Shown: positions 1-6,800 of the stretch, one piece after another
Layout: each line of letters opens with the position of its first letter
How positions within the stretch are numbered: the first letter of the stretch is position 1
Source of the DNA: DATFJC01 sp035269445
GTDB taxonomy: Bacteria; Patescibacteriota; Patescibacteriia; UBA2591; UBA6264
Direction: 5' to 3'
Length of the DNA: 7,392 bases
Assembly: GCA_035269445.1 (NCBI GenBank)
Contig: DATFJC010000042.1
Location: 1-7,392, forward strand
The notes under the pieces: model-generated
Databases searched by the model: none
The model's input: only the letters and a program-made list of their open reading frames with translations
Told to the model about the DNA's origin: nothing
Position numbers and translations under genes: made by a program

Positions 1-1
1 G

Positions 2-292
2 TTAGAAGGAAAGCAAGAGGCTAAAAAAAAATTCCTTTCTCTAAGTAGAGAAAAGAAAGAATTAGAAGAAAGGTTAGATAAAAATCAAGCTAAGATTAAG
101 AATCTAACCAGAAATTTAAAAATTGAGTCCAACAAGAAAAAGGACTTGATTGAAAAGTTAAAGGAGAGAGAGGATTTTATTCAGCATTGTAATGAAACAA
201 TGGAAAAAATGTTTATAGCTGGGATGATCCTCGTTTTGATACTTGCCGTGATTGTTACAGTATGGATTGTGAAAAGTGCTAATAAGTCATAA
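2..292 (+). CDS. C-terminal part of a coiled-coil, tail-anchored membrane protein (5' truncated)
   Basis: An open frame enters from the left edge and ends at TAA 290-292, giving 96 residues; the true start lies outside the window. Visible residues 1-70 are almost entirely charged and helical, rich in Lys, Glu, Leu and Asn, with Leu/Ile spaced as in a coiled coil. Residues 71-90 form one strongly hydrophobic helix starting MFIAGMILVL, followed by a short polar tail (KSANKS). This is the build of a C-terminally anchored coiled-coil protein whose bulk lies on one side of the membrane. The family cannot be named from this fragment. A run of nine A at 23-31 lies inside the frame and is a possible slippage or sequencing-error site. 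The gene is followed directly by a strong terminator, so it is the last gene of its unit. I am confident it is coding because of its biased composition, its continuous frame and the terminator, but not of any function. Confidence 0.75.
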   Translation, partial: LEGKQEAKKKFLSLSREKKELEERLDKNQAKIKNLTRNLKIESNKKKDLIEKLKEREDFIQHCNETMEKMFIAGMILVLILAVIVTVWIVKSANKS

Positions 293-299
293 TCCTAAA

Positions 300-329
300 A
301 AGGCCCCAAAAATATGGGGCCTTATTTTT
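300..329 (+). terminator. Rho-independent terminator after the coiled-coil gene
   Basis: An 8-bp perfect stem (AAGGCCCC at 300-307 with GGGGCCTT at 316-323) closes an 8-nt A/T loop and is followed by ATTTTT. It starts 8 nt after the stop codon at 292. GC-rich stems are rare in this AT-rich window, so it stands out clearly. Confidence 0.93.
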
Positions 330-348
330 ATATTTAATTATAATAATC

Positions 349-377
349 TTGACAATTTATTGTTATTATGGCATATT
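349..377 (+). promoter_or_regulatory. Sigma70-type promoter for the methyltransferase gene
   Basis: A perfect -35 TTGACA (349-354) is separated by 17 nt from CATATT (372-377, 4 of 6 consensus). A TG at 369-370 makes it an extended -10. Initiation would fall near 384, just before the ribosome binding site. It lies between the upstream terminator and the ATG at 399, which supports 399 as the real start. Confidence 0.8.
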
Positions 378-386
378 GTTAATAAG

Positions 387-394
387 AAAGGAGG
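387..394 (+). promoter_or_regulatory. Strong Shine-Dalgarno that fixes the start at 399
   Basis: AAAGGAGG ends 4 nt before ATG 399-401. It is by far the best ribosome binding site in the window. It rules out the in-frame upstream ATG at 276, which would place the terminator and promoter inside the coding region. Confidence 0.88.
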
Positions 395-398
395 AATA

Positions 399-965
399 AT
401 GAAGATTGTTCTTTTAATAGGTCTAGGTATTTATTTTTATAGTCGCCTGGTTTTGCTATATTTGAAAGAGCCCTCAAATAGTAGGAAAAATATTTATTAT
501 TTCTTTTTGCTTTTTATTGAAATTGGCATTGTAGGAATAATTATTTATCAACTTTTTGTTGATCCTCTAAGATGGCAATTTCTTTTGTCTTGGCGTATAG
601 CTGGCATTGTCCTATTTATATTGGGTATTTTTATAAGTGTAATGGCACGATTTACCCTTGGACATGAAAATTGGCAAACAGGTCGTGATGTTTCTTGCCC
701 TAAGTTCTTGGTTACCAAGGGGCTTTATTCTTGGGTTAGACATCCTATTTATTTAGGCAGTTGGCTTATGGGCTTTGGTTTTGAAATGACTTTGTCTAGT
801 TGGCTTTTAATACCTGTAGTTTTTCTAGGGTTACCATTTATAATATATTGTTCTTATAAGGAAGAGCAAAATCTTTTAAAATGGTTTGGTGATAAATACC
901 TAAGGTATAAAACTAATACTAATTGGTTTATACCGTTTAAAAAAATAAAACGGCTTTTAAAATAA
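399..965 (+). CDS. Isoprenylcysteine carboxyl methyltransferase (ICMT/PEMT) superfamily membrane protein
   Basis: The product is 188 residues and looks like an integral-membrane, SAM-dependent methyltransferase. Hydrophobic helices lie at about 2-22, 32-54, 66-86 and 122-152, the last probably a helical hairpin. The family signature is at the C-terminal end: RHPIYLG at 114-120, the acidic pair EE at 155-156, and FGDKYLRY at 163-170 ending in FIP at 177-179. In the characterised family the Arg-His-Pro and Glu-Glu elements form the SAM pocket against the membrane. Bacterial members methylate varied lipid or small substrates, and the substrate here cannot be told; protein prenylcysteine is unlikely in a bacterium. 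The start at 399 is chosen over 276 because of the promoter and SD. The gene is a single-gene unit between two terminators. Confidence 0.87.
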   Translation: MKIVLLIGLGIYFYSRLVLLYLKEPSNSRKNIYYFFLLFIEIGIVGIIIYQLFVDPLRWQFLLSWRIAGIVLFILGIFISVMARFTLGHENWQTGRDVSCPKFLVTKGLYSWVRHPIYLGSWLMGFGFEMTLSSWLLIPVVFLGLPFIIYCSYKEEQNLLKWFGDKYLRYKTNTNWFIPFKKIKRLLK

Positions 966-977
966 GCCGTTTTTTTC
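947..977 (+). terminator. Rho-independent terminator overlapping the methyltransferase stop codon
   Basis: AAAACGGCTT (947-956) pairs with AAGCCGTTTT (964-973) around a 7-nt loop, followed by a T tract to 976. The stop codon TAA 963-965 is inside the hairpin, so coding and termination overlap. The tract runs almost into the next promoter's -35. Confidence 0.9.
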
Positions 978-1006
978 TTGACCTTTTGTTTAAATTTTGG
1001 TTTAAT
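978..1006 (+). promoter_or_regulatory. Sigma70-type promoter for the membrane protein and parA unit
   Basis: TTGACC (978-983, 5 of 6) is followed after 17 nt by TTTAAT (1001-1006, 5 of 6). TGG at 998-1000 gives an extended -10. Expected initiation is near 1013, leaving a leader of about 17 nt with no Shine-Dalgarno. It begins directly behind the T tract of the preceding terminator. Confidence 0.8.
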
Positions 1007-1029
1007 AAAATAAAGATTCATTTTAATTT

Positions 1030-1422
1030 ATGATCAGAAAAAAGCAAATAAAAAGGTTTTTAATTTTGGCAATACCATTTTTTTTATTAATGCATTTTTT
1101 GGGTTGGTGGAAACTGTATTATGAGTTACAATTTTATGATGAGATTGTCCATTTTTTAGCAGGAGCTAGTGTTTTTTGGGTTTTATTTAATTATTTTAAA
1201 ATTATTGGATGTCAGAAAAATAAAGTAGCTTTGTCGCTTATTAGCTTAGTATTAATAACCTTTTTATGGGAACTTTCAGAATTTTTTTTAGATAATTTAT
1301 TAAAAGATTATTTTATAATGCCTTTAAGGTTGGGTCTTTTAGATACTATAAGTGATTGTATTGCTAATTTTGCTGGTGCTTTTTTTGTTATTATTTGGCT
1401 TCAGCTTAAAAATAAGGTTTAA
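1030..1422 (+). CDS. Small polytopic membrane protein, resembling DUF2238/YjdF or VanZ-like families
   Basis: This is a 130-residue integral membrane protein with about four helices, near 8-26, 42-56, 66-87 and 103-125. Conserved-looking polar residues sit at the helix borders: YDEIVH (36-41), WELSE with D88 (80-88) and LDTISD (104-109). The order Asp...His, Trp-Glu...Glu, Asp-Thr...Asp recalls DUF2238/YjdF and VanZ-like membrane proteins. That assignment is from memory of the pattern, not from a search, and no activity can be assigned. The charged residues could bind a metal or a lipid head group, which is speculation. ATG 1030 is the first Met after an in-frame TAA at 1024-1026. There is no clear SD. 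parA starts 5 nt after the stop, so the two are probably co-transcribed, although no functional link is known. Confidence 0.8.
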   Translation: MIRKKQIKRFLILAIPFFLLMHFLGWWKLYYELQFYDEIVHFLAGASVFWVLFNYFKIIGCQKNKVALSLISLVLITFLWELSEFFLDNLLKDYFIMPLRLGLLDTISDCIANFAGAFFVIIWLQLKNKV

Positions 1423-1427
1423 ATTTT

Positions 1428-2210
1428 ATGAAAAAACCTATTATTATTTCAATATGTAATCAAAAGGGTGGTACTGGTAAAACCAATGTAGCTATAAATT
1501 TAGCCGCCTATCTTAGTTATTTTAATAAAAAAGTTCTTTTAATAGATTTGGATTCACAGGGCAATGCAACTTCAAGCCTTGGAGAATATAATCATAACCT
1601 AACTCTTTATGAAGCCTTAACTCAAGATAAAAAACTTGAAGATGTTTTAAAACAAACCAGAGAAAATCTTTGGATTATTCCTGCTAGTCAGGATTTGGCT
1701 GGGGTTGAGATAGAGCTTGCTTCTAAAATGGGAAGAGAGAAAAAATTAAAACAAGCACTTGAAGAATCCCCTGATATAAAAAAATTTGATTTTATAATAA
1801 TGGACACTCCGCCGTCTTTAGGCCTATTAACTATTAACAGTTTAGTTGGGGCTGATAAGGTTTTAATTCCGGTTCAAGTTGAATATTTAGCAATGGAAGG
1901 CTTAAGTCAGGTTTTAAAAACTATTGATTTAGTTAAAAAAAATCTTCATCCTAAGTTAGATATTTTTGGCACCATATTAACCATGTTTGATAAAAGAAGT
2001 AAATTGTCTTTTGAGGTTTGGGAAGAAATGTATAAACACTTTTCTTATAGAATTTTCAAAACAGTTATTCCCAGAAATGTTGCTTTAGCTGAAGCCCCTA
2101 GTTATGGTAAAACTATTTTAGAGTACGATCCCAATTCCAAGGGCGGGCGATCTTATAAAAGGTTGGCTAAAGAATTGCTTTTTTATCAAAATTATGATAA
2201 TGGTTTTTAG
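1428..2210 (+). CDS. parA: ParA/Soj chromosome-partitioning ATPase
   Basis: The 260-residue product is a Soj-type P-loop ATPase with no N-terminal DNA-binding extension, the size of chromosomal ParA. The deviant Walker A KGGTGKT is at 13-19, with signature Lys13 and P-loop Lys18. Walker A' LLIDLDSQGNAT is at 37-48 with Asp40, and Walker B FIIMDTPPS is at 122-130 with Asp126. In the family, ATP-bound dimers coat the nucleoid, and ParB stimulates hydrolysis to drive origin segregation. The residue after GKT is Asn20, where Thr or Ser is usual; the Mg-coordinating Thr19 is kept, so activity is expected. The nearest SD-like stretch, TAAGG at 1413-1417, is 10 nt from the ATG and weak. parB lies 52 nt downstream in the usual soj-spo0J order. 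No terminator is visible between them. Confidence 0.96.
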   Translation: MKKPIIISICNQKGGTGKTNVAINLAAYLSYFNKKVLLIDLDSQGNATSSLGEYNHNLTLYEALTQDKKLEDVLKQTRENLWIIPASQDLAGVEIELASKMGREKKLKQALEESPDIKKFDFIIMDTPPSLGLLTINSLVGADKVLIPVQVEYLAMEGLSQVLKTIDLVKKNLHPKLDIFGTILTMFDKRSKLSFEVWEEMYKHFSYRIFKTVIPRNVALAEAPSYGKTILEYDPNSKGGRSYKRLAKELLFYQNYDNGF

Positions 2211-2224
2211 TTTCTTAGAATATG

Positions 2225-2233
2225 TGTTATAAT
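2225..2233 (+). promoter_or_regulatory. Extended -10 promoter element upstream of parB
   Basis: TGT followed by a perfect TATAAT (2228-2233) lies in the 52-nt parA-parB gap. No good -35 is found at 16-18 nt, which is typical of extended -10 promoters. Initiation would be near 2240, giving a leader of about 23 nt. It could let parB be expressed independently of parA. Confidence 0.6.
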
Positions 2234-2262
2234 AAAAAAAATAACCAAATTATCTTTATATT

Positions 2263-3096
2263 ATGTCGTTAGGAAGAGGTCTTAATTCTCTTATTTCACA
2301 ATCTGATAAAAATAATTTAAGTGAAAATACTTATACAAGTACAAGAATTTTGCATATTCCTTTAAAAGAAATTGAGCCTAATCCTGACCAGCCTCGTAAA
2401 AGTTTTTCTGAGGCTAAAATACAAGAGTTGGAAGAATCTATTAAAAAACATGGCGTTATTCAGCCTTTAATTGTTCAAAAAAAAGAAAAAAATAAATTTC
2501 AAATTATTGCTGGAGAAAGGCGCTTTAGGGCTTGTAAAAGCCTTAAAAAAGATACGGTCCCTGCTGTTGTAAGGGTTGTAGACAAGAGTCAAGATCTGGA
2601 ATTATCTTTAATAGAAAATATTCAAAGAGAAGATTTAAATCCAATAGAAAGGGCTCGAGCTTATAATCACTTTATAAAAGGCTTTGGTTTAACTCAAGAG
2701 GAAATTAGTAAAAAATTAGGACAATCTAGGTCTGCCATAGCTAATACCCTAAGACTTTTAAAGCTACCAGAAGAAATTAAAAAAGCTATAGAAAAGGGGA
2801 AGATTAATGAAGGGCATGCTAGGCTACTTTTGTCAATAAATGAACCCCAAAAACAAATAATAGCCTTAAAAAGAATATTAGGCAGTGGTTGGACTGTTAG
2901 AGAAACCAAAAATAATTTAAAAAAGCAATTTAAGAATAAAAAAGAGATAAAAGGAAAATTTTATCAAGAAGAAAGGGAATTGTCTAATATTTTGGATGCT
3001 AAAGTAAAAATAACTACTTATAAAAATAAAAATAAAATTACTATTAAAACCTATTCTAAGGGCGATATTAAGCGTATTATAAATAGGTTAAAATAG
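2263..3096 (+). CDS. parB: ParB/Spo0J chromosome-partitioning protein (CTPase clamp)
   Basis: The 277-residue product has the full ParB layout. The N-terminal LGRGLNSLI (3-11) is the short segment that contacts and stimulates ParA. The ParB/sulfiredoxin-like domain covers about 28-128, with CTP-binding boxes GERRFRA (84-90) and ENIQREDLNP (118-127). A central helix-turn-helix starting LTQEEISKKLG (143-153) would read parS, and a basic C-terminal dimerisation region covers about 230-277. Known family members load at parS, bind CTP and slide as a clamp, forming the partition complex near the origin. The ATG at 2263 has no Shine-Dalgarno, but the ParA-contact motif begins at residue 3, so the start is secure. 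I saw no parS-like palindrome in the window. The next gene has its own promoter 25-50 nt after the stop. Confidence 0.96.
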   Translation: MSLGRGLNSLISQSDKNNLSENTYTSTRILHIPLKEIEPNPDQPRKSFSEAKIQELEESIKKHGVIQPLIVQKKEKNKFQIIAGERRFRACKSLKKDTVPAVVRVVDKSQDLELSLIENIQREDLNPIERARAYNHFIKGFGLTQEEISKKLGQSRSAIANTLRLLKLPEEIKKAIEKGKINEGHARLLLSINEPQKQIIALKRILGSGWTVRETKNNLKKQFKNKKEIKGKFYQEERELSNILDAKVKITTYKNKNKITIKTYSKGDIKRIINRLK

Positions 3097-3120
3097 CTAA
3101 GCTGTGTATAAAAAAAGGTT

Positions 3121-3147
3121 TTGAAAAATATTAAAAAATGTTATAAT
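3121..3147 (+). promoter_or_regulatory. Promoter for the rpsU-yqeY unit
   Basis: A perfect TATAAT (3142-3147) is preceded by TGT (3139-3141), an extended -10 identical over TGTTATAAT to the one before parB. TTGAAA at 3121-3126 matches the -35 in 5 of 6 positions, but the spacer is only 15 nt, so the extended -10 probably dominates. Initiation is expected near 3154, which would leave a very short leader before ATG 3160 and could shorten or remove the AAAGG (3150-3154) ribosome-binding stretch. Confidence 0.65.
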
Positions 3148-3159
3148 TAAAAGGTAACT

Positions 3160-3372
3160 ATGTCAATTCAAGTTAACAGAAAACCAAGAGAAGCATTTAA
3201 TACTTTTTTAAGACGCTATTCTAAAGAATTGCGTAAAAGTGGTATTACAAAAAGGTATAAAAATGCCCAATATTATGAATCTAAACCCAGTAAAAGAATG
3301 CAAAGAAGGGAAACATTAAGGGGTAAGAAAAAAAGAGAAGACAATTATTATAAGAAAAAAACTTCAAAATAA
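3160..3372 (+). CDS. rpsU: Small ribosomal subunit protein bS21
   Basis: The 70-residue, strongly basic protein has the bS21 pattern: an N-terminal segment ending in FLRRYSKELRKSGI (17-30) and a Lys/Arg-rich helical tail from about 38 onward (YYESKPSKRMQRRE at 38-51, then many Lys). bS21 sits on the 30S platform next to the 3' end of 16S rRNA, where the anti-Shine-Dalgarno is, and helps initiation. AAAGG at 3150-3154, 5 nt before the ATG, is a modest SD. yqeY follows 21 nt after the stop. This rpsU-yqeY adjacency is also found in Bacillus subtilis and its relatives, which supports both calls. The tail is slightly longer and more lysine-rich than in many homologues, ending KKKTSK. Confidence 0.92.
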   Translation: MSIQVNRKPREAFNTFLRRYSKELRKSGITKRYKNAQYYESKPSKRMQRRETLRGKKKREDNYYKKKTSK

Positions 3373-3393
3373 GAAATATATAATTTTTTATTT

Positions 3394-3849
3394 ATGGAAT
3401 TATTAAAAAAAATAGAACAAGATTTTCAAAAGGCTACTAAAAATGCCAAAGATATTGAAAAGCGTGTTTTGCGTAACCTAAAGAGTCAAATTCAAAATAA
3501 GAAAATTGAGCTTCGTTCCAAAGGGGAAGAATTAAAGGAGGCTGATTTGTTTAAATTACTTAAAAAACAAGCTAAAAAACATAAAGAATCTATAGAAATA
3601 TTTAAAAAAGGTAATAGAGATGATTTAGCAGAAAAAGAAGAAAAAGAATTAAATTTTTTAAGTAAATATTTACCCGAGGAATTAAGCGATGAAAAGATTA
3701 AAGATATTGTAATGAGTACTATAAAGGAAATTGGTGAAAAAACCCCTAGAGTTTTTGGTCAGGTAATGGGAAAGGTAATGAAGGAGGTTAAGGGAAAAGC
3801 AGATGGTACAAGGGTAAAAAAAATTGTAGATAAAATTTTAAAAGAATAA
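3394..3849 (+). CDS. yqeY: GatB/YqeY domain protein
   Basis: The 151-residue protein has the usual YqeY length. Family landmarks are visible in order: RVLRNLKSQIQNKKIE (24-39), KKQAKKHKESIEIFKKGNRDDLAEKE at about 57-82 (with the GNRDDLAEKE core), FLSKYLPEELS (88-98), and a C-terminal segment FGQVMGKVMKEVKGKADG (121-138). The domain is shared with the tail of the amidotransferase subunit GatB, which binds tRNA during Glu-tRNA(Gln) amidation. The stand-alone protein has no well-established reaction; a tRNA-related role is inferred. No Shine-Dalgarno precedes the ATG, which sits in an A/T-rich stretch. The giant surface protein begins 16 nt after its stop, and I see no terminator between them. 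Confidence 0.93.
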   Translation: MELLKKIEQDFQKATKNAKDIEKRVLRNLKSQIQNKKIELRSKGEELKEADLFKLLKKQAKKHKESIEIFKKGNRDDLAEKEEKELNFLSKYLPEELSDEKIKDIVMSTIKEIGEKTPRVFGQVMGKVMKEVKGKADGTRVKKIVDKILKE

Positions 3850-3865
3850 TTTTTAATAATTTTTT

Positions 3866-6800
3866 ATGAAAAAGGGCCTTATTATATCTATTTTATTAGT
3901 AGGTTTGTTTTTTATAGTAGCAAGTCCTGTTTACGGACAGGTAAATGCGGCTACTAATTTAGAGGGAATTGGAGGTATAATAGGATATGATACTGAAACT
4001 GGTCTTATAGGATTAATAGCCAGTTTAATTAGAATTGCTATAGGATTTTTAGGTATTATAGCCCTTATTATAATGATTGTTGCTGGCTTTAAATGGATGA
4101 CTGCAGGGGGGAGTGAAGAAAAGGTTAAAAATGCTAAAAAGCTTTTAAAAAATGGTTTAATAGGTCTTTTAATTGTAATTTTCTCTTATGCTATTATCAC
4201 TTTTATATTAGGCCAATTATCTGGCGGGGATGGTGGTGAAGGTTATTGTGGTAATGGAATTTGTGAATCAGGGGAAAATTATATAAATTGTCCTGAGGAT
4301 TGTGATGAGCCAGGCCCAGGCCCAGGCTCTGATTCTTTTTCAGTAACTGAAATACAAACTACTTATGGCGAAGATGGTACAAATTATTCTGAGGATGTAT
4401 ATCGTTGTTCAGCTGTTCAGCCCATATTTAATCGCTTAGTAGATTCAGATCAAATTGATAATTTATCAGATAGCGAGGAGTTGAAAATAGAAAATTTAAA
4501 TAATAATTCCATAGTTAGTGGTGGATGGCAAACTAGAGGTGGAGTAATTGTTTTTACTCACCCTGAATTATTTGAGGCTAATACCGCTTTTACTACTTAT
4601 TTGCCAAAAGCTATTTTAGATAGGCAAAGTAATGTTTTGCAAGAATGCTTGGCAGTTGGAGGATGCTCTGAAACAGCTAATAATTTTCAATGGTCTTTTA
4701 AGGTAGGGGATAAGCTTGACGATATTGCTCCAGAAATTGTTTCAACTTATCCAATATCTGATCAGGATTTAGAAGATTATCCTGATAGAACTGTTTCCAC
4801 AAAGCCTAATATAGAAGTAGAGTTTTCTGAGGGAATTTTAGCTACAACTGTAATAAGTGGCAATTCTACAACCAGTGCTCCAGTAGCTGATAATATTTAT
4901 GTAGAAAAGATTAATAATGATGATGGCACTGTTTTGGAATTAATTGATAATACAGATTGGCAAGTCAATATTTCTGGTAACAGTTTCATTCTTTCATTAA
5001 AAGATGATATTACTTTAGAGCCCTTTGCTTGGTATAGGATTCACGTAGAGGGTGTTGAGGATCTTTGTATGAATGAGATGGATGGGTTTTGGGAGTGGAA
5101 ATTTCAAGTAAATGATAATTCTCCGGGTATAAATTCTTGGAATCCAGTTGGAGAAAATGTTTGCCCAGACGCAAATATAGCTGTTGCTTTTAATACTTCT
5201 ATGAGGCTTCATGAAGTAGAAATGACAATAAACCCAGAAGATAGTGATCCATATACTTTTAGTATATATCCCTATAGTTTAGGAGAGCCTTATGAAAAAA
5301 CAATTGAAATAGAAGGAGAAACAAAGGGTGTTTTTAGTGTTTTAGATTCGGAACCAGGTGGTTTCCGGGTTTTTTCTTTTAATCCAGAAAATAATTTAAC
5401 AGAAAATACTAATTATGGCATAGATATTGTAACAAGCTTAGTTATTAATCAGGTTGGAGACTTGCTTTCTAAGGGTTGGAATTTTTCCACTACTACGCTT
5501 GAAGATTGTGAATGTTCGCCTTGGATTTATAAAGTTGACCCTAGTCAAGGTGGGCCAGGGGAGTGTATTACTCTTTCTGGAACTTGTTTTACTGGTACCA
5601 TTTATAACGAAGCCACACCAAATAATATTACTTTTTATAAAAATAATAGTGAGACGTCTGGTACTATTAATGGATTTGATGATAACTATATTACTAGTGT
5701 TATTTCTCAATCTTTTGAAGAAGGGGATAACATAGATATTGATGCAACAATAGAGTATATTGAGTCAGGGACAATGGCAAAAAGTAACCAAGTGGAATTT
5801 TATTTAAATACTGATGAGCCAGCTAATGGTCCTTGTCTTTTTAAAGCAGATCCTTGTGTGGGTTTTCCCGAGCAAACTAAAGTAGATTTAAGGGGCATAA
5901 GGTTTGGCCAGGAGGATGAAAATAGTAAGGTTATCTTTTATGACAATAAAGAGGCTAGTTTTGATAATTGGCTTGATAGTTTTATTAATAATTCTTTAGT
6001 GCCCCAAGGGGCCGAGACTGGTGGTTTAAAAATTGAAAATAGCTTAGGAGCAAGTAATGCTATTCCTTTTAAAATTACTGATCATCCTTTACCTAATATT
6101 GAAAGTATTACCCCAACTAATGGTACCAATAATCCAGACATTCCTACTTATGTAACAATAACAGGAAGCGATTTTGGGCAGCGTCAAAATGGGCGGATTG
6201 TTAAGTTTGGTGACCAAGTAGCAGAAATTGGTTGTGATAATTGGTCAAAAAATCATATTATTGCCATTGTGCCTGAAAGTCTTAATAATGGTACCTATTC
6301 TATTAAAATAGTTGATCCTGGTTGGGGGGAAAGCAATAGTAAAGATTTTACAGTTGACAATACTTTTCATCCAGCTATTTGTGAGCTTGATCCTAATCAC
6401 GGAGAAAAAGAGGATAATTTTGATATTCAGGGAATAAATTTTGGTGACAATCAAGTAAGTTCTTATGTGGTTTTTGATCATGGGGGATTAGGAGAGGTCG
6501 AGTTAAGTGATTTTGCCTCTGATGAATGGTCTAATACAGTTATAAAAGCTCAAGTTCCGGAAGTAGAAAGCACAATATCTGATGTGGTAGTTTATGTCCC
6601 ATCCCCCATTGAAACAGGTAATCCCTTAAAGGCTTCTAATCCAGTACCTTTTTATAAAAATCCTGTTATTGAGTCAGTTACTCCAGAAAGTGGTAGAAAA
6701 AATACTTGGGTTACTATAAGGGGGGAAAACTTTTTAAATACAAAAGGCCAAGTTCAATTTATAGATGATAACGGCGATACTTATATTGGCCAAGATTTGC

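Noticed and set aside
276..398. Longer start for the methyltransferase at ATG 276
   Set aside because: It would place a strong terminator, a promoter and a perfect Shine-Dalgarno inside the coding region and overlap the previous gene; ATG 399 fits all signals.
2694..2909. Minus-strand frame within parB
   Set aside because: It is antisense to the conserved helix-turn-helix region of ParB and is a shadow.
3093..3120. Possible terminator after parB around TAGCTAAGCT and the A run
   Set aside because: AGCT-n-AGCT cannot form a useful stem with a loop, and the following run is A on this strand, not T.
1428..3160. parS centromere site near parAB
   Set aside because: I looked for a TGTTTCACGTGAAACA-like palindrome and saw none in the window; parS may lie elsewhere on the chromosome.
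5015..5212. Minus-strand frame of 65 codons
   Set aside because: It lies entirely inside the giant + strand gene, has no family resemblance, and is a shadow frame.
5438..5735. Overlapping frames on both strands (5438-5710 minus, 5454-5735 plus)
   Set aside because: Both are shadows of the Ig/TIG-coding frame; neither has a recognisable domain nor a start signal.
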